From contig CACZIO010000003.1 in the NCBI GenBank assembly GCA_902781215.1, positions 24,281 through 88,280 of the forward strand: a DNA stretch of 64,000 nucleotides. The letters are read 5' to 3'. Origin of the DNA: an uncultured Lachnospiraceae bacterium. Lineage in GTDB: Bacteria > Bacillota > Clostridia > Lachnospirales > Lachnospiraceae. The position numbers were made by a program, and so were the translations under genes. Under the pieces are notes generated by a model. The model saw only the letters and a program-made list of their open reading frames with translations, was not told where the DNA came from and searched no databases. Shown here in pieces: positions 34,235 through 42,517 of the stretch (its first letter is position 1; every line of letters begins with the position of its first letter).

Positions 34235-35848
34235 ATGATGTTTCAATCCGGACAGACAGCACAGATCATTTCCGCGAAGAAAAAAGCGCGGCAGGAAAAA
34301 TGGTGGATTTTTCCGGTCGTGCTTCTTCTTTGTGTGCTCTCCTGTCTGGCGGGAATTGTCTGGATCTGGTTTTCCTATGCGCCGCACGCCTACCTGGAGC
34401 GGGACGTGGACGCCTATGTCCGCAGTATCTACGGGGATGGCTGGACCCTTCAGAAAAAGAGCCGGTCTGCTGACGGGGCGGGAGATGAATACCTCTATGA
34501 AAAGGAGGGCGACAGTTTTTCCGTTTTTTCCGTGTCCGTTCCCGTTTACAGGGCAGACGGAGCTGCGTCCGGCCACTACAGGAGGGGGTTGTACGACAAT
34601 TATTTCAGCACTGTGATCGAAAAAAAGTCGGAGGACCTGGAGAAGCTGGCCGCAAAATACAGCAAAAACGGCGGGCCGAAACTGGAAATCAGTGAGACAG
34701 GGGAGACGGCAGGTGCCTATGGCGCGCAATACACTTTCTGCCTCTACCTGAATGAGGGGGACCAGATCGAGGCCGCTGCGGACCTCCTGGCCCGTCTGGA
34801 TGCCCTGCTGGCTTTCACCGGTCGCGCCGGTGAGGCACCCTATGCCGATATGCGCGCAAAGACGCCCTGCGTGGAGATCTACCTGAAGCCGGACGGATGG
34901 CTAGCGGACGGCGCGGACGCAGTGACGGGCGCTGCCAAAAAGGCCTCGCCCGATCACGTCCTCAGAAACCTGTTCGTGGACTGGAGGAGTCCGGAGGAGC
35001 GCGATGCCTTCCGGATCAGCAGGATCCCCCTGACGGATGCGGCAGCCTCCTCGCGGCTCGCAAAAAGCGATGTGCTGACACGTCTGGAAAATGACTATGT
35101 CGACGCCGCCAAGACTTTCGGGAGAACCTATTATAAAATTCCGCAGGAACTCTGGAACAAGTACCCGGCGCCGGTCCTCACCCTGATCAATGCGGGCGGC
35201 CACGACCTGCACAAGGGCGCGGACTGGGAGGACGAGGAAAGCCTCGGGGACGACCGGAAGGCGGCCGCTGCGGGCCTGCCGGAGGCATCTGCCGATATGA
35301 ATGTCGATTCGGTTGATGCTGTCAGCTCCACAGCGCCCGGGAGTGATGAGAAGGATATGAAGCAGGGCGCGGAAGAGAAGAGTAAAGAAGAGAGTGTGAC
35401 CTGCCCCTTCACGTATCAGCTTGTCTACCACCGTGCCACAGGCACCTACTGGATGATCGGCCTGGATCCCTGTGAGGACTTCGACGGCAACCCCTTTGGG
35501 GACTATCCGCGCAGAGGTGCTTTTGCATGGCTCGTCAAATGTCTGGGAGGAAGCTGTACGGCCGACCGCTGGACAGGAAAATGGAGGATCGGCACAAAGC
35601 ACTGGGAGGCCTCTCTGCAGACGCAGAAGACGCCGGAGTGTGACTGGGTATACCGGACGATGACAATGTCATGCGACGGCAACAGGACGCCGCTGGACGC
35701 CGTTCCTGAGGTCTTTGAGGGGACGGGCGCCGTGCCCTCCGGAAGACCCTACAGCATCCGGGACCTCATCAGGATGTTCGATGTGCGGGTCACGATCAAT
35801 CAGAAAGACATGACGGCGGTCATGTTCCGCGATTTCGGCACGAAGTGA
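34235..35848 (+). CDS. Membrane-anchored protein of unknown function
   Basis: I do not recognise the family. The 537-residue protein has a short basic N-terminus, one membrane segment (WWIFPVVLLLCVLSCLAGIVWIW) and a large predicted extracellular part. That part contains an acidic low-complexity stretch (about 330-385, SSTAPGSDEKDMKQGAEEKS). Its tail (AVPSGRPYSIRDLIRMFDVRV) and aromatic-rich segments (TYWMIGLDPCEDFDGNPFG) suggest folded domains. Four cysteines in the last 170 residues could form disulfides. It follows the NSS transporter by 82 bases and precedes a bidirectional terminator. The start could be either of two adjacent ATGs (34235 or 34238). Confidence 0.7.
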   Translation: MMFQSGQTAQIISAKKKARQEKWWIFPVVLLLCVLSCLAGIVWIWFSYAPHAYLERDVDAYVRSIYGDGWTLQKKSRSADGAGDEYLYEKEGDSFSVFSVSVPVYRADGAASGHYRRGLYDNYFSTVIEKKSEDLEKLAAKYSKNGGPKLEISETGETAGAYGAQYTFCLYLNEGDQIEAAADLLARLDALLAFTGRAGEAPYADMRAKTPCVEIYLKPDGWLADGADAVTGAAKKASPDHVLRNLFVDWRSPEERDAFRISRIPLTDAAASSRLAKSDVLTRLENDYVDAAKTFGRTYYKIPQELWNKYPAPVLTLINAGGHDLHKGADWEDEESLGDDRKAAAAGLPEASADMNVDSVDAVSSTAPGSDEKDMKQGAEEKSKEESVTCPFTYQLVYHRATGTYWMIGLDPCEDFDGNPFGDYPRRGAFAWLVKCLGGSCTADRWTGKWRIGTKHWEASLQTQKTPECDWVYRTMTMSCDGNRTPLDAVPEVFEGTGAVPSGRPYSIRDLIRMFDVRVTINQKDMTAVMFRDFGTK

Positions 35849-35868
35849 ATATCATAACAGACATGCTT

Positions 35869-35906
35869 AAAAGGCCGTTCGGGGATAAACCTCGGACGGC
35901 CTTTTT
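35869..35906. terminator. Bidirectional terminator between the unknown protein and the tRNA operon
   Basis: AAAAGGCCGT (35869-35878) pairs with ACGGCCTTTTT (35896-35906) around a short loop. T-runs occur on both strands, so it can end the rightward gene and the leftward tRNA transcript. Confidence 0.85.
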
Positions 35907-35919
35907 ATGAAAAAAATAA

Positions 35920-36000
35920 TGCAGCTAACAGGATTTGAACCTGCACGGGAATCCCAACAGAACCTAAATCTGCCGCGTCTGCCAATTCCGCCATAGCTGC
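35920..36000 (-). tRNA. tRNA-Leu (anticodon TAG)
   Basis: Acceptor arms GCAGCTA/TAGCTGC, a long variable arm as expected for leucine, T-loop GGTTCAAATCC and anticodon loop TTTAGGT. It is the last gene of the seven-gene operon; CCA is not encoded. Confidence 0.96.
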
Positions 36001-36092
36001 AAAAAACGGATGTGCATTGCCTGCACGCAAAGCGCGACGGCGCAATAGAATTGTGCCGCCGCAGAAAAAAGGAAAAAGAAAATAAGAAAAAG

Positions 36093-36165
36093 TGAGACAT
36101 GGGGGACTCGAACCCCCGACAACTTGATTAAAAGTCAAGTGCTCTACCATCTGAGCTAATGTCCC
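36093..36165 (-). tRNA. tRNA-Lys (anticodon TTT)
   Basis: Acceptor arms GGGACAT/ATGTCTC, anticodon loop CTTTTAA between ACTTGA and TCAAGT, and T-loop GGTTCGAGTCC. CCA is not encoded. Confidence 0.97.
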
Positions 36166-36170
36166 GTAAA

Positions 36171-36242
36171 CTGGGCTAGTTGGAATCGAACCAACGATAC
36201 AGCAGTCAAAGTGCTGTGCCTTAACCGCTTGGCGATAGCCCA
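36171..36242 (-). tRNA. tRNA-Gln (anticodon TTG)
   Basis: Acceptor arms TGGGCTA/TAGCCCA, anticodon loop CTTTGAC between CAGCA and TGCTG, and T-loop GGTTCGATTCC. CCA is not encoded. Confidence 0.97.
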
Positions 36243-36284
36243 TCAGATTGACCGCCCGAAGGCTGTATGTTTGCATAAAAAAAG

Positions 36285-36359
36285 GGTGGGTAATGGGACT
36301 CGAACCCACGATCTCCAGAACCACAATCTGGCGCGCTAACCAACTACGCCATACCCACC
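36285..36359 (-). tRNA. tRNA-His (anticodon GTG)
   Basis: Acceptor arms GTGGGTA/TACCCAC with the extra 5' G (position -1) facing discriminator C, as expected for histidine. Anticodon loop TTGTGGT lies between CCAGA and TCTGG. Confidence 0.97.
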
Positions 36360-36402
36360 ATATATCCCCCGGAAGGGAAGAGGACCATATCATTGATCCC
36401 GA

Positions 36403-36476
36403 TATGCCCGGGGGGACTCGAACCCCCGACACCCGGCTTAGAAGGCCGGTGCTCTATCCAACTGAGCTACGGACAC
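36403..36476 (-). tRNA. tRNA-Arg (anticodon TCT)
   Basis: Acceptor arms GTGTCCG/CGGGCAT with two G-U pairs, anticodon loop CTTCTAA between CCGGC and GCCGG, and T-loop GGTTCGAGTCC. CCA is not encoded. Confidence 0.96.
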
Positions 36477-36512
36477 TTAAGCCGCTCGCTATTGAACATC
36501 GTCAAATGCGAA

Positions 36513-36583
36513 AGCGGGTGATGGGAATCGAACCCACATATCTAGCTTGGAAGGCTAGTGTTCTACCACTGAACTACACCCGC
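36513..36583 (-). tRNA. tRNA-Gly (anticodon TCC)
   Basis: Acceptor arms GCGGGTG/CACCCGC, anticodon loop CTTCCAA between CTAGC and GCTAG, and T-loop GGTTCGATTCC. CCA is not encoded. Confidence 0.97.
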
Positions 36584-36622
36584 AAACAATCTCATATGAA
36601 ATTCGTGATATGAGAGATCAAA

Positions 36623-36697
36623 TCGGGGTGACAGGATTCGAACCTGCGACCTCCTGGTCCCAAACCAGGCGCTCTAGCCAAGCTGAGCCACACCCCG
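36623..36697 (-). tRNA. tRNA-Pro (anticodon TGG)
   Basis: Acceptor arms CGGGGTG/CACCCCG, anticodon loop TTTGGGA between CCTGG and CCAGG, and T-loop GGTTCGAATCC. It is the first gene of the operon, directly behind the promoter at 36728-36756. Confidence 0.97.
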
Positions 36698-36727
36698 TCA
36701 GAGACCCTTGCCTCACATGCAAGTGAT

Positions 36728-36756
36728 ATTATATCTAACATGAAAGACAATGTCAA
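36728..36756 (-). promoter_or_regulatory. Consensus promoter of the seven-tRNA operon
   Basis: Read on the minus strand: TTGACA, 17 bases, TATAAT, both perfect consensus. Transcription would start near 36720, about 20 bases before tRNA-Pro. It is the best sigma-70 promoter in the window, as expected for stable RNA. Confidence 0.92.
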
Positions 36757-36823
36757 CGACTAAATTACAATAAAATATGAATGCAAATCCGATAAAATAC
36801 TGCCTGATACGATACCTGAAAAG

Positions 36824-36882
36824 CTGTCTGAATGCTGCCTGAATACTGCCTGAATGCTGTCTGAATGCTGCCTGAATACTGC
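36824..36882. repeat. 11-base tandem repeat upstream of the tRNA promoter
   Basis: Five full units of CTG[C/T]CTGAAT[A/G] and a partial sixth follow one another without gaps (36824, 36835, 36846, 36857, 36868, 36879). The unit is one helical turn long. The surrounding region 36757-36948 has no gene. Confidence 0.85.
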
Positions 36883-36948
36883 AGGGGTGGCTGTATGAGG
36901 AATGACAGCGGGGACTTTATCGGCGGGTGATCATGCTTTGTAACAACG

Positions 36949-36979
36949 AAGGACTGCCCCGGATCCCAGGGCAGTCCTT
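36949..36979 (-). terminator. Hairpin downstream of rdgB
   Basis: Perfect 11-base arms AAGGACTGCCC and GGGCAGTCCTT around a 9-base loop, 40 bases beyond the rdgB stop. The U-tract is poor, so it is either a weak terminator or an mRNA end-stabilising hairpin. Confidence 0.6.
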
Positions 36980-37020
36980 ACAGAAATAAAGTCGCCGGTC
37001 ACTGTGAAAAATCCTGCGGA

Positions 37021-37662
37021 TCAGTCCTGTGCCAGCAGGCCCAGTTCCCCGAGCATGCTTCGAAGGGCCTTCCCCCTGTGGCTGATCCTGTTTTTCTCCT
37101 CCGGGGAGATCTCCGCGCTGGTCATGCCGTATTCGGGCAGGTAGAAGAAGGGATCATAACCGAAACCGTTCTGCCCGGCGATCTCGTGCCCGATCCGGCC
37201 TTCCATGGCGCCCCTGACAACGTGGCTGGAACCGTCGGGGAGGATGGCTGCCACGGCGGCGACAAAGCGGGCGGTCCGCTGTTCATCCGGGACGCCCTCC
37301 AGCTCGGAGAGAAGATGCTCCATGCGGAGCCGGTAATCGGTATCATATCCCATGTAACGGGCTGAGTGAACGCCCGGAGCGCCGCCAAGGGCATCAATCT
37401 CCAGGCCAGAGTCGTCGCTCATGACGATCCGGTATGTATCTGATGAGGCGGGACGGGCCTGCAGCAGGTCGTAGACGGCCTGTGCCTTGATCAGCGCATT
37501 GTCCTCGAAATCCGCACCGTTTTCCTCGGGCGAGGCTTCCACGCCGGCCTCCCGCATCGAGAGGACCTCGATCCCGGGCCTCCTGGCGAGGATCTCTTTG
37601 ATCTCGCGGATCTTCCCCTTGTTACCTGTTGCAAAAATGATCTGAATCTTCCGGTGGTCCAT
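37021..37662 (-). CDS. rdgB: RdgB/HAM1 non-canonical purine NTP pyrophosphatase
   Basis: Hydrolyses dITP and XTP to keep damaged purines out of DNA and RNA. The 213-residue protein has the family order IIFATGNKGKIREIKEIL, EENGADFEDNALIKAQAVYD, VMSDDSGLEIDALGGAPGVHSARY, GQNGFGYDPFFYLPEYG and SHRGKALR. The ATG at 37662 is preferred because GGGAG lies 10 bases upstream and the protein then starts just before the nucleotide-binding loop. A GTG at 37695 overlapping the previous stop is possible. It is encoded directly after the methyltransferase gene, suggesting one transcript. Confidence 0.95.
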   Translation of the reverse strand: MDHRKIQIIFATGNKGKIREIKEILARRPGIEVLSMREAGVEASPEENGADFEDNALIKAQAVYDLLQARPASSDTYRIVMSDDSGLEIDALGGAPGVHSARYMGYDTDYRLRMEHLLSELEGVPDEQRTARFVAAVAAILPDGSSHVVRGAMEGRIGHEIAGQNGFGYDPFFYLPEYGMTSAEISPEEKNRISHRGKALRSMLGELGLLAQD

Positions 37663-37691
37663 ATCGATGAAACTCCCTGTCTTCTGTAAGG

Positions 37692-38909
37692 TCACTCAGC
37701 CTGCGCCTTCCTGCGTCTGGGCGGGCGGGGGCCCGGGAACTGATAGAAGTAGGTCTTGAGCATGCCGTTGTAGATTTTGCGGTTTCTGGCCGCCTTTTTC
37801 CCGATCGCGTTTTCACATCCGGCATAGGATGTGATCACGTACAGGGACCAGGTGTCCATGGTGCGGAAGCGGTCTCCCAGGGTCTCGTACAGCTCGGCCA
37901 GCGCGCCGGTGTTGACCCTGGCTCTCGCCTCATCGGTCAGATCGACCTCGCTCAGAGCCTCGGAGCCGGGAGAGAGGCGCTCTCCGTAGGGCGGGTTGGT
38001 GATGATAAAGCCGTACTTCTTGGGGTGGGAGAGGGCGGAAATAGGCCGTGTCTGGAAGTGGATGAGCTTCTCGACGCCGGCAAGCCGGGCGTTCTCCCGC
38101 GCCGCAGCGATGGCGGCAGGGTCGATGTCATAGCCCTGCAGATCGGTCTCCACAGACAGGTCGATCATGTCGCGCGCCTCTTCGCGGGCCTCCGACCAGA
38201 AGGTGGAGGGGATGATCTCGGTCCAGTCCTCGGCGGTATAATGCCGGTAGAGGCCGGGCGCGATATTGGCGGACATCAGAGCCGCCTCGATCAGGAAGGT
38301 GCCGCTCCCGCAGAAGGGGTCCACGAGGACCCGGCCGGGCTGCCAGGGGGTCAGCATGATCAGACCCGCCGCCAGGTTCTCGGCGATCGGCGCCTTGACC
38401 TTCATGCGGCGGTATCCCCGCTTGTGGAGGGAGTCACCGCTCGTGTCGATGGCGACAGTCACTTCATCCTTGAATATAAAGACACGGACCGGGTAGTCGG
38501 AGCCGGTCTCCGGGAAGTAGTCGATCGGGTATTTGCGTTTCATCCGCTCGACCATGGCTTTTTTCATGACTGACTGGATATCGGAGGGAGAGAAGACCTT
38601 GCTCTTGACGCTCGCAGCCTTTTTGATCCAGAACCGCGATTCGCGCGGCAGGTAATCCTCCCAGGGAAGGGAAAGGGTTCCCTGAAACAGCTCCTCAAAA
38701 TTCTCCGCGTGAAAGGATCCGACTTTCAGCAGGATGCGTTCCGCGGTCCGCAGGCAGATATTGGCGCGTGCGATCGCCTCTTCATCCCCGATAAAGGTCA
38801 CTCTGCCGTCGGTCACCTCCGTCACATCGTACCCGATCTCGTAGATCTCATTTTTAACAACGCTCTCCATGCCGAAATGGCAGGGCGCGATCAGTTCAAA
38901 CTGACGCAT
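37692..38909 (-). CDS. THUMP-domain rRNA (guanine-N2) methyltransferase, RlmL/YpsC-like
   Basis: Predicted to methylate 23S rRNA using S-adenosylmethionine. The 405-residue protein has an N-terminal THUMP region (MRQFELIAPCHFGMESVVKNEI, RANICLRTAERI) and a Rossmann methyltransferase domain. Motif I is VLVDPFCGSGTFLIEAAL and the catalytic motif IV is IITNPPYGERL. The ATG at 38909 has AAGGA 7 bases upstream; a GTG at 38915 is the alternative. It ends in a basic tail (RPPRRRKAQAE). Confidence 0.92.
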   Translation of the reverse strand: MRQFELIAPCHFGMESVVKNEIYEIGYDVTEVTDGRVTFIGDEEAIARANICLRTAERILLKVGSFHAENFEELFQGTLSLPWEDYLPRESRFWIKKAASVKSKVFSPSDIQSVMKKAMVERMKRKYPIDYFPETGSDYPVRVFIFKDEVTVAIDTSGDSLHKRGYRRMKVKAPIAENLAAGLIMLTPWQPGRVLVDPFCGSGTFLIEAALMSANIAPGLYRHYTAEDWTEIIPSTFWSEAREEARDMIDLSVETDLQGYDIDPAAIAAARENARLAGVEKLIHFQTRPISALSHPKKYGFIITNPPYGERLSPGSEALSEVDLTDEARARVNTGALAELYETLGDRFRTMDTWSLYVITSYAGCENAIGKKAARNRKIYNGMLKTYFYQFPGPRPPRRRKAQAE

Positions 38910-39067
38910 GGCCACATCCTTCCCGGGTCTTTTGCAGGCACAGATTCCAGATCAGCGGTTCATGGAACTTCAAATAGATTGTAAACAATGAATCTGCTGC
39001 GCAAAAAATCTCTAATGAAGATTTTAACCGATTCAATGCAAGTTGTAAACGATATCGTCACGAAAAA

Positions 39068-39100
39068 CACCTGCCGGCTGGAACCGACAGGTGTCTTTTT
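39068..39100. terminator. Bidirectional terminator downstream of gdhA
   Basis: ACACCTGCCGG and CCGACAGGTGT pair around CTGGAA with one mismatch. T-runs follow on the plus strand (CTTTTTT) and on the minus strand (TTTTT). For the left-facing gdhA it lies about 150 bases after the stop. The rest of 38910-39252 has no gene or other clear signal. Confidence 0.8.
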
Positions 39101-39252
39101 TATCGTGATATCTGGTATGTCAGGGATACCGTATGCGGCAGAGTGCATCGGGGTCATCCGTGGCCATGCGCATGCGTACAGACAGGCTGCACGATTTCAT
39201 GATCCATGTATAAACCTTTTATGATCTGCCTGCGACCCGGTCAGAAGCCCGG

Positions 39253-40741
<1,489 letters not shown>

Positions 40742-40833
40742 CAACAGCCTGATGAAGTGCGAAATCCGAAAGCATTCGTATTTATAAACTGCGAAAAACA
40801 AGCGGATTTCGTGATAAAAATGATTCTTCATGC

Positions 40834-40862
40834 ATTATATAGCCTGTTTATGCATACGACAA
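40834..40862 (-). promoter_or_regulatory. Promoter of gdhA
   Basis: On the minus strand: TTGTCG, 17 bases, TATAAT. It gives a leader of about 240 bases before the gdhA start codon, long for a housekeeping gene. Confidence 0.65.
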
Positions 40863-40928
40863 GAGGAAAATGGTCAAAAAGAAGAAAAAATGAATATCGG
40901 AATGTGATAATTACAGCATTATCGTATA

Positions 40929-40940
40929 ATTGTATACAAT
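40929..40940. promoter_or_regulatory. Perfect palindromic operator candidate upstream of gdhA
   Basis: ATTGTATACAAT is a perfect 12-base palindrome centred about 80 bases upstream of the gdhA promoter -35. It fits the general FadR-type GntR operator form t-n-GT-n-n-AC-n-a. The regulator itself is not in the window. Confidence 0.5.
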
Positions 40941-40996
40941 AAAATATACGCAAAGAACTTGATGACTGTACATGAGAGGCCGATTTGTCTTTCCAC

Positions 40997-41066
40997 GTGC
41001 CTGTGGCCCGGTGCGGGGGCATCTTTTCGTGAGCCGTGGCGTGCAGTGCCTGTGGCCCAGTGCGGG
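40997..41066. repeat. Direct repeat of 21 bases downstream of asnA
   Basis: 40997-41017 and 41046-41066 are identical except for one base (GTGCCTGTGGCCC[G/A]GTGCGGG). They lie just beyond the asnA terminator. Confidence 0.6.
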
Positions 41067-41083
41067 TGGAGGGGCTGATGTGT

Positions 41084-41115
41084 AAAAAAAAACCGCCGCG
41101 GAAAACCGCGGCGGT
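41084..41115 (-). terminator. Intrinsic terminator of asnA
   Basis: On the minus strand: ACCGCCGCGG-TTTT-CCGCGGCGGT followed by a run of Ts. A 10-base perfect stem with a long U-tract, 35 bases after the stop. Confidence 0.93.
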
Positions 41116-41150
41116 GGGAGAGATCATCATCGTATCAGGTATCAGTTGTC

Positions 41151-42173
41151 TTACAGCAGCTGGACTCCGGCGTCCTTCAGCTCCTGTTCGGTTTCTTCCG
41201 GCCAGAGTGAGGACTGGACCTCACCGATGTGGGCTTTGCGGAGGAAGAACATGCAGATGCGGGACTGGCCGATGCCGCCGCCGATCGTGAAGGGGAGCTC
41301 GTTGTTGAGGATGGCCTTCTGGAAGGGAAGGGAAGCCCGGTCCTCACAGCCGGCCTTTTTCAGCTGGGAGGCGAGAGAGGCCGCGTCGACGCGGATGCCC
41401 ATGGAAGAGAGCTCGAGGGCGATATCCAGGACGGGATAGTAGACCAGGATATCCGCGTTCAGCTGCCAGTCGTCGTAGTCCGGCGCGCGCCCGTCGTGCG
41501 GCACACCGCTCCGGAGCTTGTCCCCGATCTGCATGATGCAAACAGCTCCCTTGGCGCGGGTGATGATGTATTCACGCTCCTTGGGCGTCTTGTCGGGAAA
41601 TCTGGACTCCAGCTCGGAGGTCGTGATGAAGTAGATGTCGCGGGGAAGTGTTTCTTCTATATAATCGTAGCGGATGGACATATATCGCTCGGTCATGCGC
41701 AGGGCGCGGTAGACATCCCGGACGGTGTCCTTGAGGGTCTCGAGATTGCGGTCCTCCCTGCGGATGATCTTTTCCCAGTCCCACTGGTCGACGTAAATGG
41801 AGTGGATGTTGTCGGTCACTTCGTCCCGGCGGATGGCGCTCATGTCGGTGTAGAGGCCTTCTCCGACCTGGAAACCGTATTTTTTGAGGGCATAGCGCTT
41901 CCATTTTGCCAGGGACTGGACGACTTCGCCGATCCTTCCGTTCTGCTCGAGGATATCGAAATCAACGGGGCGCTCAACGCCGTTGAGATTGTCGTTGAGA
42001 CCGGATGCGGGATCGACGAAAAGGGGAGCCGAGACGCGCAGCAGGTTCAGGCGTTCCGCCAGCATTCCCTGAAAGAAATCCTTGACGGTCTTGATGCCGA
42101 CCTGTGTGTCATGCAGGTTCAGTGCGGAATGGTAACCTTCCGGAATCATTGGTTTTCTCATAGTATCGTTCAT
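41151..42173 (-). CDS. asnA: Aspartate--ammonia ligase (asparagine synthetase A)
   Basis: Makes asparagine from aspartate, ATP and ammonia. The 340-residue protein has the AsnA features LLRVSAPLFVDPASGLNDNLNGVERPVDF, VVQSLAKWKRYAL, LYTDMSAIRRDE, SIYVDQWDWEK and the C-terminal GGGIGQSRICMFFL. ATG at 42173 has AGGAGG only 2 bases away, unusually close; the next in-frame ATG at 42161 is 14 bases away. The true start is therefore not settled. It is divergent from the helicase gene, with an operator-like repeat between them. Confidence 0.95.
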   Translation of the reverse strand: MNDTMRKPMIPEGYHSALNLHDTQVGIKTVKDFFQGMLAERLNLLRVSAPLFVDPASGLNDNLNGVERPVDFDILEQNGRIGEVVQSLAKWKRYALKKYGFQVGEGLYTDMSAIRRDEVTDNIHSIYVDQWDWEKIIRREDRNLETLKDTVRDVYRALRMTERYMSIRYDYIEETLPRDIYFITTSELESRFPDKTPKEREYIITRAKGAVCIMQIGDKLRSGVPHDGRAPDYDDWQLNADILVYYPVLDIALELSSMGIRVDAASLASQLKKAGCEDRASLPFQKAILNNELPFTIGGGIGQSRICMFFLRKAHIGEVQSSLWPEETEQELKDAGVQLL

Positions 42174-42303
42174 GACCTCCTGTTCAACTGGGATCAGACA
42201 GGGAATCCCGTCCGGTATTTCCGTCATGTCCGGCAAAAGAGGTGACCGGGCTGTAAAAAATAACGTATATAGTTAACAACATTCCGAACAAAAATGCAAT
42301 ACT

Positions 42304-42344
42304 TTGTATACAGTGATACAAGACTTTTTGGGATATGCTATAAT
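42304..42344 (+). promoter_or_regulatory. Extended -10 promoter of the helicase gene with operator-like repeat
   Basis: TGCTATAAT (42336-42344) is an extended -10 element without a clear -35. TTGTATACA (42304-42312) followed by a second half-site TGATACAA (42314-42321) lies where the -35 would be. The repeat is shared with the divergent asnA. The remaining bases of 42174-42517 hold no gene. Confidence 0.5.
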
Positions 42345-42517
42345 GAACATCCGGGGCCCGTATTTCCGGAATGTGTGAAACCTCACGCGACAGGTCACGA
42401 GAATGCAAGCGGGTATTTATTTCAAATCACAGATTCCGGTACCATGGCAGGCCTCTGCGCAGAGGCACTTCGATGCGTCGGAAAGAGGAAATGGAAGAAA
42501 AGGAAGGCGGCTGTCAC

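Noticed and set aside
40757-40942. Small open frame of 61 codons upstream of gdhA
   Set aside because: It overlaps the gdhA promoter and operator region on the opposite strand and has no ribosome binding site or family resemblance.
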